Assembly: GCF_023159225.1 (NCBI RefSeq) | Contig: NC_063166.1 | Span: 72,356,575-72,420,574 of the forward strand | Source: Perognathus longimembris pacificus | Lineage: Eukaryota > Chordata > Mammalia > Rodentia > Heteromyidae | Direction of reading: 5' to 3' | DNA length: 64,000 bases | Shown here: positions 10,338-21,214 of the stretch, piece by piece | How the letters are laid out: the number at the start of each line of letters is the position of its first letter | Position numbering within the stretch: the stretch's first letter is position 1 | Notes under the pieces: model-generated | Database searches by the model: none | Told to the model about the DNA's origin: nothing | What the model saw: the letters and a program-made list of their open reading frames with translations, nothing else | Made by a program: the position numbers and the translations under genes

Positions 10338-10351
10338 TCCACTGTATTCTT

Positions 10352-11555
10352 AAAATGTCCAGGAGTCTGAATTTTTAAGTGACTATCTCTTAACCAAGAT
10401 ATTCTTCTCTTTAAGTGGTGGCTGAAGCAGCTGTAATGACATGGAGGTCCTGGACTGAATCCTATTATGTTGCAGGATGATGGCTCGGGATACATCCAGT
10501 GTCTTTCAGGGGCCTTGGGGAGCTGGAGGGAAAGGCTACCCAGCCATGCATTTGCAGGTGCACACTCGGATGGATTTCTCATGTGGCTTTCCCCACCCAG
10601 GGCTTTATTCTGTCCAGCACACCAGACCAGTTTCCATTGTTCTCAGTGACTGTGACTGATGCCAGTATGGGGGAAAATTGGAACTCTGAAGCTTGTTTCA
10701 AGCACTGTGACCCTCTTTTATTCTGAGCAGTCCCTAGGGCTCTGTTTGCAAGGTGGACCCAGAGGCTGCTGGGGCCAGGGTCACAGTTTCTACTGTTGAG
10801 GGGCAGAGAGAGCACAACTTGACCTTTCCCCTGCTTTCTGCAGCCTTGTTAATGTCGGAGTTTGTGTGTTTGCTCATTCTTTACAATCCCCGAGAGCTTC
10901 TGTGGTTGGCTTCAGCACAGGAAGCTCTTGACTGTTAAGAGGCTCAAAAGACCGTGGGCAGGAAACACCCACATTGGCAGCAGGTTCAAAGCCAGTCAGG
11001 AGTTTGTCACAGCCTGTCACTGGCTGTACTGTAGGAGGTGAACTCTTTTTCTTAGATCACATTTAAGTTAATGACACAGCAGAGCCCACCATGGACATCC
11101 TACTCAGTGGCCCAGTTCTAGGTCCATCAGCTCCTATAGCGGGCATGGGTAACCCCAATTCTTCATTCAGTAAAAAGCCTTCCACTTCCTGTTCTGGGGT
11201 ATTATGGGATGCAAGAAGGTCCTTTTGTTACTGATCCCTTCCTCTCCCATACTTCTGGACTAGAAAATGAAACAAAGGCCAAATTATCGACTGGAACTAC
11301 CCTGGTCATAGTTATTAAAGATCAGTTTAATGAACCCTCCCCCCAAGTTTCTAAAGTTCAGAAATAATCTCACAGAAGCTAATCCACTGACAATTTAATT
11401 ATCATTTCTAGTGATATAAGGTAAACCATAAGCTCTGGAGATAGTACAGTTCCTCATTCCTCACCCTAATTTATTATGATTCCCAATAATTATACTTTTT
11501 CTCACCTCTTGATCCTGTCTACTTTCTGTCTATTCATATCCCATACCTACACACA
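10352..11555. other. unique sequence, GC-richer in its first half
   Basis: 10440-11000 is GC-richer than the average here and has overlapping short frames on both strands (up to 111 codons). None shows a recognisable protein, and splice-like punctuation is not convincing. Confidence 0.45.
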
Positions 11556-11559
11556 GGTT

Positions 11560-12085
11560 TCTGTGTTTTATACCCTGAATGGTGTGAAACAACCTGTCCA
11601 TTTGCTTCAATTCCTTTCCCACCAGGCCCATTCTCTATGAAGCTGCCAGAACATTACTGAAATGCATAACTAGTGAAGTCATTCTCAGCTCAAGACCCAT
11701 CAAGATCTCCTGAGACCCCACCATGACAAACATTCACTTGTGATAGGGTTCCCATCTGTATTTGTTTCCATTTTCTATGTGTTCTCTATAGTGCTTAGAT
11801 TCCTAGCAAACATTTTGCTTCTTCTCTCCTGTCCCATGGACACTGTCTGATTACTTCCACGAATAGACAGTCCTTCCTTTGGGAGATTCCCCAGACTTTT
11901 TGACTGGCCACATAGCACTTGGGGAGTACTTACCTCTGTGTCTGGAATTACACTGTCTTTCCTTGTCCAGTTCACCCTGGAGGGTGGACACCTACTTGCT
12001 TTTCTTTTCTTTTCTTCTATTCCTATCACTATGTCAGGTCCAAAGGCCATAATTCATCCTCTATTTATCAAATGAATGTAGAGGG
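11560..12085 (+). mobile_element. L2 LINE 3' region
   Basis: GAAGCTGCCAGAACATTACTG-AAATGCATAACTAGTGAAGTC...CTCAAGACCCATCAAGATCTCC matches the L2 segment 'CAGCAGCCAGAGTGATC...AAATGCAAATCTGATCATGTCACTCC...AAACCCTTCAATGGCTCCCC'. The far end (TTTATCAAATGAATG) resembles the L2 terminus. The middle is badly worn. Confidence 0.6.
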
Positions 12086-12091
12086 ATGAAA

Positions 12092-12327
12092 TGATCCAGG
12101 TGCTGGTGGCTCATGCCTATAATCCTAGCAACTCAGGAGGTTGAGATCTGAGGATCATAGTTTGAAGCCATCCCAGCAGGAAAGTCCATGAGACTCATAT
12201 ATCCGGTTAGCCACTAAAAAGCTAATGGTAGAGCTGTAGCTCAAGTGGTGGAGCATCAACATTGAAGTGGAAAAAGCTAAGCAAGAGTGTAGGGCCCTGA
12301 GTTCAAAACTCAGTACCAACATATGAC
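12092..12327 (+). mobile_element. B1-dID type composite SINE
   Basis: The left arm is B1/7SL-like (GGTGGCTCATGCCTATAATCC, TCAGGAGGTTGAGATCTGAGG). The right arm is tRNA-like: GCTGTAGCTCAAGTGGTGGAG (A-box-like), then GGGCCCTGAGTTCAAAACTC (B-box-like). The architecture resembles the dimeric rodent retroposon called B1-dID. Confidence 0.85.
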
Positions 12328-12865
12328 AAACAAAAGTTATTTTTTAAAATTTGAGATGAATGGCTAACCGAGTAATTTTCTACATTAATAGAGTTGAGTC
12401 CTTGGATGGAAATCACCTTCTCCTGTTCTTGCTAAAGGATTTATGTGACAAAAAAGCCATGAGTAGCACAAACCTGCCTGGGGGGGCTTTGGGTACCCCT
12501 AGGTCACCAAGAACACAAAGCTTGTGCTCCAAAACAATTAGCCTGACTTAGATTGCATTGGATTTTGTTAAAACGGGTGTGGATTGCTGTGAAAAGTGTT
12601 TGCATGTAATCAGTCTTTGGCTACAGGGAGATGTCAAGTGCAGGAGGGCATGCCACACTGGCTGTTATAAGCCCTGCACAGGGCTGAGCTGAGAACTCTT
12701 CCCCCACCTCCCCTAGTACTAGAATCTTCTTCCTGGTGAGCCAGCCATGCACCTTATTCTCTTCTGATCACTTAAAAGCAAATAGGCCTATTTGGAGCCC
12801 AAATAAGGGAAGACTAGGAAACTTATTCTTAGTATAGTCAAGTTCCAATTGAAGGAAGATTTATT
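12328..12865. other. unique non-coding sequence
   Basis: No transposon or coding signal recognised. Confidence 0.5.
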
Positions 12866-12869
12866 TAGA

Positions 12870-13020
12870 CTGTTGTCTGCATGATGCTGTACTCCTCTTT
12901 ACCTCATTCTCCTCACTTGTAAAATGGGATAATGATGGTTCCCACCTCATCAGGTGATCGGAAGGACTAGTAGGAAGAGAAACAGCCTGGGATATAGAAC
13001 ATTCACTCAATAATTGGTTG
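12870..13020 (+). mobile_element. MIR SINE
   Basis: CCTCATTCTCCTCACTTGTA-AAATGGGATAATGATGG and TTCCCACCTCATCAGGTGA, then CACTCAATAATTGG, are the MIR core and 3' end in sense orientation. Confidence 0.88.
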
Positions 13021-13119
13021 CCTAGTTCTAACTCCATCAGTGATACTTTAACCCATCAATGGTTTTCCCACTCTGGTTGATGTGACAATCACTTGAGTGT
13101 TTGTTTGAAAATATAAGCT

Positions 13120-13225
13120 CAAGTCAAGCATGGTGGTGCTGGCCTGGAATCTCAGCTTTGGGGAAGCTGTGGCAGGAGGAGTCCAAGCTTGGATTACACA
13201 GTGAGATGTTGTCTATAAAACAAAC
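13120..13225 (+). mobile_element. B1 monomer
   Basis: CAAGCATGGTGGTGCTGGCC, then GGAATCTCAGCTTTGGGG, GGCAGGAGGAGTCCAAGC and CACAGTGAGATGTTGTCT follow B1 in order. Confidence 0.88.
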
Positions 13226-13669
13226 TGCCTGGCCACATTAAATCAAAGTCACCGCAGAAATTGTGGTCTGAATATCTATGAAAAAATAAAACACCGTCCT
13301 TAGTTGATTTGTGACCATGAGCACACATCTCAGTATCTATTGACATAGGGAGGCTTGAGCAAGTATGTCACTGCCTTTGTGCTTCTACTTCTTGCTCTTC
13401 CCCTAACTATGCATCTGGCTCTATCACTGTACTTTATATCACGTCACGTGAGAAATTATCAGCAGTTCCAATGCCAAACTTAGGATTCTTGTGCATTGCT
13501 CAAATAAATATATTCCCATTAGCCAAATGAAGCAACTTTCATTCCTGCTTGTTGACTTTTTTGTCTTTGTCCACCTGTGGATGCATGCTTGAAATATAAA
13601 TCATGAAGTCTGCATATCTGTTTATTAAGTTTCTTATTTTATGAGCATGCCTCTCTGTTCCCATTTTAG
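13226..13669. other. unique non-coding sequence
   Basis: No recognised element. Includes CACGTCACGTGAG near 13441, a rare CpG-bearing E-box/CRE-like site in an otherwise AT-rich tract. Confidence 0.45.
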
Positions 13670-13726
13670 CTAGAAAGTTTCAATTGTTATTGCATACAAT
13701 TTCCAGTGACTGTGAATGTGTGTGTA

Positions 13727-13730
13727 CATC

Positions 13731-13756
<26 letters not shown>
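13727..13756. repeat. (AT)n microsatellite
   Basis: About 25 bp of pure AT followed by ACACATATATTT and a short (AAAT)n. Confidence 0.9.
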
Positions 13757-13761
<5 letters not shown>

Positions 13762-13780
13762 TTTAAATAAATAAATAAAC

Positions 13781-13878
13781 AAATTAGCCATCTTCCTATT
13801 TTGGGATGTATAACTTAAATTAGCTATCTTCCTATTTTTGTATGTATAACTTAAATTAGCCATCTTCCTATTTCTGGA
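13781..13878. repeat. 36-bp tandem repeat, 2.7 copies
   Basis: Units start AAATTAGCCATCTTCCTATT at 13781, 13817 and 13853. The first two end in ATGTATAACTT and the third diverges after CTATTTCTGG. Unit identity is about 90 percent by eye. Frames differ, so it is not protein-driven. Confidence 0.92.
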
Positions 13879-14239
13879 TTTCTAAGTTGCTTTCAAGTGT
13901 TTTCATGATTATGAATAATTTTGGAATGTGTATTTTCAGACATATAGCATTTCTATATTTAGGAATTTTACTTTGAATATATTCCCAGAATTGTTATTAC
14001 TAAGTTCAATGTAGGAGCTTTTTATTGTTCGGGTGATCAACTGCCAAGTTATTTTCTGAGTAAGTGTGGCCAAAGTACACTCTGCCAAGTGGTAATTAAT
14101 GACAGTTCCTTAGCCTCCATGCCAGCACTCAATATTAACATTTTATTTTATATTATTACAACTTTAATAGTTACATGAGACATTCATGGTTGCTTTATTT
14201 GCATTTGTATATACATATATTCATACAGGCTCTCTCTCT

Positions 14240-14242
<3 letters not shown>

Positions 14243-14296
<54 letters not shown>
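14243..14296. repeat. (CA)n microsatellite
   Basis: About 54 bp of uninterrupted CA, preceded by a short (TC)n (TCTCTCTCTCTG). Likely polymorphic. Confidence 0.98.
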
Positions 14297-14298
<2 letters not shown>

Positions 14299-14500
14299 CT
14301 CATGCCTGTCCTAACTATGTAGGGGACTGAGATCTGAGAATCTAAGCTCAAAGCCTGCCCAGCCAGACAAATTCCAGAGACATTTATCTCTAATTAAGCA
14401 ATAAACAGCTGGAAGTGGAGGTGTGGATCAGGTGGTAGAGCACCAAAGCTATAAAAGCTAAGTGATAGCACTGGCCCTGAGTTCAAGCCCCATATAGGCC
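14243..14500 (+). mobile_element. B1-dID type composite SINE with a (CA)n in its 5' end
   Basis: After a (CA)27 run the B1 arm reads GGCTCATGCCTGTCCTAACT, ACTGAGATCTGAGAATCTAAG. The tRNA-like arm reads GGAGGTGTGGATCAGGTGGTAG and GGCCCTGAGTTCAAGCCCC. The first B1 bases are missing or replaced by the CA tract. Confidence 0.85.
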
Positions 14501-14705
14501 CCCAGTGCTCAGGACCTTCAGACACCTCATAGAAACTGTCACACACAACTGTTTGCTGATCGCTCTGTTTTCTGTCTGGAGTAGGGGGTTAAATAGACTC
14601 TCTATTCTCCTGCTCCGTCTTGTCTTAGGCCCTATGATGTTAACCTTCCACTCTGCCCTCCCAGGTCCATGCCTAGCTTCCTGTCCATTCATCACCTTCT
14701 TCAAA

Positions 14706-14870
14706 CCTGATCATTCATTAAAATAACAAATATTTGCTGAATACATACCATATATATGCAGCATACTGCGACAGGAACTGAAATAGAGGAGAGGAAAGCT
14801 ATGACAAAAGAGAGCTGGCCCTCATGGATCTCATAACCCATCAGGAGAAAAAGACACATATTGTGACATG
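14706..14870 (-). mobile_element. L2 LINE 3' end
   Basis: The plus strand reads CATTCATTAAAATAACAAAT-ATTTGCTGAATACATACC, then GAGAGCTGGCCCTCATGGAT and CTCATAACCCATCAGGAG. This is the reverse complement of the L2 terminus. An L2 in the opposite orientation follows within about 20 bp. Confidence 0.85.
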
Positions 14871-14889
14871 TGACTCTGTGTCCATCACT

Positions 14890-15282
14890 CTCTTACCATG
14901 CTCAGGAGGTTGTTATTCTAAGGGATCCTTTCTGTTTTGAGGTACTCATGCATGCTGTCTCCTCAGCTTGCAGTCTTCCTATAGCTGGTGCCACCACTCC
15001 CATTTGCAATCAGATATCATCTTTTCAGGGAGTCCTTTGAGAGTTTTGTGCCAATGTCTCTGAACTCCCTTCCCATATTGTTCTCTACAACTTTCCCAAG
15101 GCTCTGTTTTCCTTCATAGCTTGTTCATCATGCCACTAGTGTTGGTATTGTATTTGCTTATTGTGTTTTCTTTCACGCTGTATAACTTTCTGAGGGAAGA
15201 GGAAGGCAAAAGCTTCTAATAAATATCTATTGACACAACCACCAACGAATGCCAACAAATGAATGAACAAGTGAACTAATGG
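14890..15282 (+). mobile_element. L2 LINE 3' region
   Basis: In order: TCTTTTCAGGGAGTCCTTTG (AGGAAGCCTTCCCTG region), TTCCTTCATAGCTTGTTCATC, GTATTTGCTTATTGTGTTT, GTATAACTTTCTGAGGGAAG, then AATAAATATCTATTGACAC and AAATGAATGAACAAG. This is the complete 3' tail of L2 in sense orientation. Confidence 0.88.
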
Positions 15283-17880
15283 GTTTAATTCTGATTCGCA
15301 TGACGATAGGAGACCCTTAGAGAAACTGTAAGGGTACTTGCTAGCTGCAGTGGGTGGACATGGGAGGAGGCAGGGAAAGAGGAGAGAGGTGAGACCCAGT
15401 GTTCACTTTTGGTTGCTTTCTGAGAGCCTAAGTTAGCATTCCCCTGCTCCTTGCTGATCACCACTACCAAATCAGTATTTGGAATGCCCTGGAATGCTTT
15501 TGTTTTGTGTAGTAGAGTTATCAAATCACCCTAAACCCAAAGCTTCAGGTCTTTGTGGAGGGGAATCTGGGAGTTGGGAACCTAGGAATAGGTTAGCCTG
15601 GCCACCAAAAAGAGGACAGCCATTGACTTCTAGAAAGACTCAAAAGATGGCTTTGTGGTACTAAAATCAAAGTCAGAAAGGAAGGCTGAGTTCTGTCCAT
15701 CTAATTAACATCATTATGGGGTATAATCACCCTAATTATTTTTTTCATCAAGATTTGATTGAAAGATTTTTCTCATCTGCCTCTGTAGCCTTCTACTACC
15801 TAAGACTCATGAATAATAGGAAACAAGATGTGTGTCTGATTCTGCTGGCTCCTAAAGAGACCAGCTTATGAATAAAACATCTGGGGATTGCTGAGGAGGG
15901 GACATGGGAAGGGCTCTTGAGGGGAAATATTCTGATAGAGGGAGACAGGAGAGGAGTTTCCTAAGTGAGGCAGGGAACAATTTCTTCTCTGGACCTGAGA
16001 TGCAGAGAGCAGGGGACAGCTGTAACCTCTGTCCTCAGGTACATGGTCCTGTCTAGTCCCTAGTCTGACTTCTGTGAGAAGAAAGGTTGATTTGTGCCTC
16101 TATAAGTCTTTTCTGAATGTTTTCTAGCTGATCTTCATGTTGTCATGCAATTATCCAATGATGCAATGCTTCTTTTTCAGCAACATGAGAGTGTGTCCAT
16201 GCCTAGGCATCAGTTCATTGTCTATATTGAACATGATATCAATGGGCATATGTTCTCCCCATTGGCAGGCAATGTTAAGGAATCATAGATGCAGACCCAA
16301 AAGATTATCTGGGCACTGCAGTGCCCGGAGAGCTAGTTTCCCTAGATGATACAGAAGAATTGAAATCTGTTCCTTATCCTTGGGATCAATGGTTCTGTCA
16401 ACCTTAATCTCTTCTCTGTATTGAAATAAAAAAGCCAGAAACACTCATCCAAGTGAACTGTTCCCCACAGAGATAAAAGAATTATGGGGTAACTGTGATC
16501 TGATTTAAAACAGCCACCATAGCTGAGAATTTTGCGAGGAAGTCTTTGTCAAGCTAGCTTTCCCTTCACACTATGTAAAGATAGGTTTGGATTTTAAGCA
16601 ATGTATATTGATGGCACAACGAAAAACTCTGATGGGACCAGCAAGCATGAAGCCTATTAAAAATAGTTGAGGTTACAAGTGTCCATCTACAATGAGGACA
16701 TATTTCAGTATTGATATGAGGAGTTCTTCTTATACAATGGGCAGCAACAATGACAATGAACAACCTACAACCACACAGAGAAGAAGATGGCTCTGGATGA
16801 GGGGAGTGTCACATAAAAGACACAAGAGAGGCCATACCCTGTAATCCCATATAAATAAGATCAGGCCAAATTATTCCAGTGTTGGCCATGAAGATAGCAG
16901 GTACTCTTGGGAAGGGATCTACGAAGGCCTCAGAAAGGTAGTAATGTTTTCATTGTGGTTGTTGCTGTTGTTGAATAGTATTGGTCTATGAATGTCTTAA
17001 GTTTGGAAAAGTATCCATCAAACTTGGTACTTATATAAGAGCAGAGAATTTCATACAAAGTTTTGTTTTTGTTTTTTTAAGATTTGAGGTTGGAGAGACA
17101 TATCTGCTATTGAGAAGTTCCTAGTCCCTGTTTTCTTTGGCTTGTGTCTTTGCCCTTTTGGCTTATCTGTGACCTGCAATGGACAGTCCTAGTGTTGAGA
17201 AGTGACCAAGTGGAAGAGAATTGGAGGATCATCCCTAACACCTAGGTACTACTTCAGGTTTTGTTCTGTGTAGGTTACAAGGCCTCATGTAGACCTCATG
17301 CCATCACTTTTCTTACCTGGGCCTGGGAAATGGGGCCTGCTTTCTCCTCTCAGAGGTGTTTGGGTGCTCTCACCTCCCTCCCACTGTCTTCCTCTAGAGC
17401 AGTCCCTTTACCCCTCAAGGGTAGAAAGTGGGGGTTGTGAATTGGAGGTCTCAGGAGAATGATTCTAGATTTCTCTGATCTTTAATGGAGGCTATATCTA
17501 ACCTCCATCTAATGGGAAAAAGCTGCAGACCTAGTGTCACTATCCAGGCCCTCAAACCAACAAGACTGTCTCCCTGCAGCTATCTCCTGAACCAGACCTT
17601 CCTTCACAGAGAGAAAGACAGTCAGCCTGTGACAAGGAGAGATATGTACCTTTGGGAGAAGCTCACATCCCTCAAACTTTGGAGAAAGGAGAATTTGTGC
17701 TCTTTAATAAATTTAGCAGTACCTTCCACATCATAAATCTGTTTAAAGTGTTCTTGTAGGAAACATTAAAAAAAAAAAAAAGACTCCGAGGGAAATGGGG
17801 GAAAAAAATCTTTTAGTCCTAGCAACCCAAGGGGTTAATTCTCCCTTGTGACTGGGAAAATGCCAACAAGCCTTTGGCAA
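15283..17880. other. long unique non-coding stretch
   Basis: Nothing assignable over 2.6 kb except a short (GTT)n near 16957-16974, an A-run at 17769-17782 and a B1-like scrap (CCCTGTAATCCCATATAAATA near 16838) too short to call. Frames of up to 83 codons show no family. Confidence 0.5.
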
Positions 17881-17899
17881 CCTTCCTTCTTCTTTATAT

Positions 17900-18240
17900 A
17901 ACAACACTTTCAAAAGCTGGAGCTAGGATGGTCCAGTAATGCTTTTAATTTGTGTGTGGTTGGGAGGAGGCCAGGATTTAATCGAAATCGTTAGAATGGC
18001 TTTGCTTGGAGTAGCTGGGTGTTTGCAGTAGGCCTGGGCGGCAAGGTAGCATTGGAATAATTAAAAGAAATACCTAAGGTCATCACCATTGCTTGAGTTA
18101 TTCCAGATATCAAGCTCCAGAGTAAAAAGAGCGGAATTAAATAGCGTTTTCATTGCTGAAATAAAATTTGTGCACAGTTACTTTTCTATTACACCCCAAT
18201 TTTCTCTCTTCCCATTCACCTAATAAAAGGAGCTGAGGCT
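17900..18240. other. repeat-free block, candidate conserved enhancer-like element
   Basis: No repeats. The block holds CpG-bearing motifs rare in the window (TAATCGAAATCGTTAG, AGCGGAATTAAATAGCG) and many homeodomain-core sites (TAATT, ATTAA), plus TATCAAGC- and TTCCAGATATC-type sites. Its texture resembles deeply conserved non-coding elements. Inference only. Confidence 0.35.
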
Positions 18241-18811
18241 CCTTGTTTGCTTAAAGGGGTGGGGGCTGTGTCCTGGAAACTGGCTGTTCCTCAGCCAGCC
18301 CAGGTGCTCAAGGTTTCTATTCTTATTCTGCTTTAGACTCTGGGTGGTCTGAACGGGCTCACTTCCCCCCAGACTTGCAACACACAGCTGAACATTTCAC
18401 CTGCCCTGTTTTCCCTTCCTAAAGAACAGGACAGCCAGGGCTCCAAGTGCTAGCCTCCTGAGCTCCATCCATGAACACAGTGTAGAAAAACAGGCACAGG
18501 CCTTGGTGTTCCCGTACCTGTTCGCATCTCCATTCCTTTTCTAAGGGGGAACAATGTGTGCCAAAGCCCTAACAACATATGCTCAAGATTAGGCATCATG
18601 TCCCCAAAAGACTGAATAATTCAAGTGCAAAAAGAACACATCTGTGAATCAGAGATGTTCACTTGACTTATTTATATGTTATAAACCCTGACATGTGTCA
18701 CCAGAGACGCAGTCTATGCCTGGCCAGTTATTCACTCCATCAACGAGGGTTCATATAACATCTACAGACCATTTATTTTTTAAGGCCTGTGTTAAGTGCT
18801 ATGGTGAAGAT

Positions 18812-18815
<4 letters not shown>
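18241..18815. other. unique non-coding sequence
   Basis: No element recognised. A 60-codon frame at its end is read into the GA microsatellite and is an artefact. Confidence 0.5.

Positions 18816-18816
<1 letters not shown>

Positions 18817-18873
<57 letters not shown>
18817..18873. repeat. (GA)n microsatellite
   Basis: About 57 bp of nearly pure GA, a polypurine tract able to form triplex DNA. Likely polymorphic in length. Confidence 0.98.
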
Positions 18874-18875
<2 letters not shown>

Positions 18876-19139
18876 GAGGCTTCTGTTTGAAGTCCAGAAA
18901 GAGAGACACAAGCTAACAAGTCGGGCTTTATGTGCAGAAATGTTCAGGGTAGGTACTCATATTATTTGTTTAGATCAACAGGGCATCTCTTTAATTTGGA
19001 CTCTAGGGTAAAGACGGTAGTAAATTGTAGTTCACACCTATTTTGTTTGTTAATCTTAACTCTCCAGGAAAACAGGATCCCTGCAGATATTAGGTGTCAA
19101 AGAGGAGAATTGTGAACTTGGCTGATAATATATGTGACT

Positions 19140-19245
19140 GCTCTTATTAAAAACTTCCATTTTATGTATAGAGAAGTTAAATTCCTTGTCCAAGATCAGA
19201 TAGTATATGGCAGAGCTAGAACTCTGTCTCGGTCCAGAGCCTACA
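19140..19245 (-). mobile_element. MIR SINE
   Basis: TTTATGTATAGAGAAGTTAA, TTGTCCAAGATCAGATAGTA and GGCAGAGCTAGAACTCTGTC are the reverse-complement MIR core followed by its tRNA-like part. Confidence 0.82.
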
Positions 19246-19544
19246 CTTGAAGCCCATCAGATGATGAGAAGATAATAATGAGCTCACAGGACAACTAACT
19301 GATGGAGGGGTAGGACCATGAAGGGAAGGAGATTCATAAAGAAGATGATTGAGGGTGGAGGTGCAAGGGAAAGGAAAAGGTGGTAGAATCAAGGTATTAG
19401 TTGTTTTTTGGGCAAGGGGGACAACTCCTGTTTTGGATGGGGTGGAGGACTGGTAAAAGTTTGTGTTTGAGCCACATGTGTGATAAAGATACGATGGAAG
19501 AATTTTTGCCCATTGCAAGTTCTACAGTTGGGAAAAATACCTAT

Positions 19545-19920
19545 TTTTGCATAATCAGCTACTCTAGGAGATAGTGGCTTATAGCAATAATTTATTACTT
19601 CTATAGCTGCAGTCAGCTGATAGGAGGGCTGGGACAGATGTGAAGGCTGGGTCTCTTTATTGTTTGTCTTTAATCCTGGCTTCTTCATAGAACTTCTAAG
19701 GATCTAAGATTTAGAAGCTGCAAGTGCTCTTTGAGCCTTAGGATGTGCTTAGTCCATTCTACCCCACTCTGTTGGTAGAATCAAATCATGAGGAAAGCCT
19801 AAATTCAAGGAAGTAGAAATTTAGGCTCCACCTTTCGGTGGGAAGAGCAAGAAAATCCTTTGTATCAGACACCCACAGAGGGAATCATGAAATCTTTGAG
19901 CCAGTTACTGTAAGGAGGGG
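19545..19920 (-). mobile_element. MLT1-like MaLR LTR
   Basis: GTGGCTTATAGCAATAATTTATT, then GCTGCAGTCAGCTGATAGGAG, GAAGCTGCAAGTGCTCTTTGAG, TCCACCTTTCGGTGGGAAG and AGAGGGAATCATGAAATC. This is the order of the reverse-complement MaLR LTR family (TGGCTTAAAACAACA...GCAGTCAGCTGGTGGG...GACTCCACCTCTTGATGGGAGG). Confidence 0.8.
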
Positions 19921-20700
19921 GACAAAAGGAAGAGGTATGAGGCTGATATAAATTATAGGAGATCAAAAGCAGAGACTGAAGGGATCCAGAGCATGTGGGG
20001 GAGATCAAGGCAAGACTTATCAGTTTGGTCAAGGCAGCTGCATGATTTGTAATGACATCCTGTTTTCAAAGGGTGAGGTCTGGATTCTTGAATGAGGTGG
20101 AGATAGAAGAGGACATGAACCATGACCTACACTTTGTCTGCACCAGTCACCCCTCCAATGTGCAGGGAATGCTGATGGAAGAACCCCACACTTGTTTCCC
20201 CTGCCTGTGACTTCAACTCCAAGGTGCTACCTTGGAAGTGACATTCTCAAGCTCTCCTGGGAAAAATATGAGCAAGAACCTTTCTTTGTCTCCTGAGGAC
20301 TCTCTGCTTGCCTCAGCTGGGAATGAACATGCGAGTTTGGTAAGGAAGTCTTTTCAGGAAGCTGTACACTCAAGTAGCTGCTGAGGGCCAGAAAGATCCC
20401 TAAATTCTGAACATTAACTCTTAATTAACATCCAAGATAAAAACATGGAGGAAACACTATGTGTCAACATGGGAAGAAATGAAGTATGTCCCCTCCAAAG
20501 TGAAACACAAGGTTCTGGATTAATCAGAGAAGCTAAAGCTCAGGTCCCAGCAAAGAAGCAGTTCCTCAGAGGGGAAGATGGTGATCTGCCAGAAGCAGGA
20601 ACTTTCTGTCGGCTGCTGTCAGGCTCCATTATCAGAGGAGCCTAAGGCATGGTTTCCTTATGTGTCATGTTTGATATGGCCATCTATTAACCTATATCCA
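19921..20700. other. unique non-coding sequence
   Basis: No element recognised. The 66-codon frame near 20445 has no homologue I know. Confidence 0.5.
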
Positions 20701-20704
20701 TTAC

Positions 20705-20763
20705 ATATTGATATATGCTAATGTAATTAGCATATATTTGATGTAATTAGCATATATCAATAT
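20705..20763. repeat. AT-rich palindrome with overlapping 20-bp direct repeat
   Basis: Perfect 18-nt inverted arms (ATATTGATATATGCTAAT at 20705-20722, its complement at 20746-20763) enclose a 23-nt spacer. A 17-nt direct repeat ATGTAATTAGCATATAT lies at 20721-20737 and 20741-20757. Could extrude as a hairpin or cruciform. Confidence 0.95.
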
Positions 20764-20949
20764 ATATTAGCATAATATATAGCTCACCATTATGAATTAA
20801 CAATCCTAACATGTAATGGTGTGTGCATCTCCATATCATTATGGTATACAGTATAATACTTTTATATGACTAAATTCACATTTGCTTGCTTCACAGATCA
20901 GTTCTGAGTGACTAGCCTATGTCACTTTGGAATCAGAAGTATACATACA

Positions 20950-21078
20950 AGCCCACCATGGTGTTGTACACCAAGTAATCCATTGCTATCAAGTAATCCA
21001 AGCCCTCAGGAGACTTAGGCAGAAGGATAATAAGTGTGAGGCTAGCTTGGGCTTACGTGAGCAGTTCCTATTTCCCTA
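20950..21078 (+). mobile_element. B1 monomer, diverged
   Basis: CCCACCATGGTGTTGTACACC, AAGTAATCCAAGCCCTCAGG, AGACTTAGGCAGAAGGATAA and GTGAGGCTAGCTTGGGC follow the B1 order. It carries a small internal duplication of CAAGTAATCCA (20971 and 20990 region). Confidence 0.78.
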
Positions 21079-21214
21079 AAAGCATGAATATATTGAAACA
21101 ACACAATCTTCCCTATAAAGATGGACAATTATGTGTCAATTAAAAACAATAAATGTCAGAAAGTAAATAAAAACCCATTTGAGTCAGGTGGCACTGTTCA
21201 GAACACTTGGTTAA

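Larger units (their letters stand above)
13670..14165. mobile_element. ancient L1 fragment, interrupted by simple and tandem repeats
   Basis: CATGATTATGAATAATTTTGG, GGAATTTTACTTTGAATAT, then GATCAACTGCCAAGTTATTT-TCTGAGTAAGTGTGG and CCATGCCAGCACTC parallel an old L1 segment (TTATGAATAATGCTGCTATGAAC ... AACTGCCAAACTGTTTTCCAAAGTGGCTG ... CCAGCACTTG). An AT repeat and a 36-bp tandem repeat lie in its left part. Confidence 0.65.

Noticed and set aside
14243..14296. CRISPR-like array
   Set aside because: It is a plain CA microsatellite. No array of spaced identical repeats exists anywhere, and the DNA is mammalian.
16838..16870. B1 fragment (CCCTGTAATCCCATATAAATA)
   Set aside because: Only about 20 bp resemble B1. 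Too short to call.
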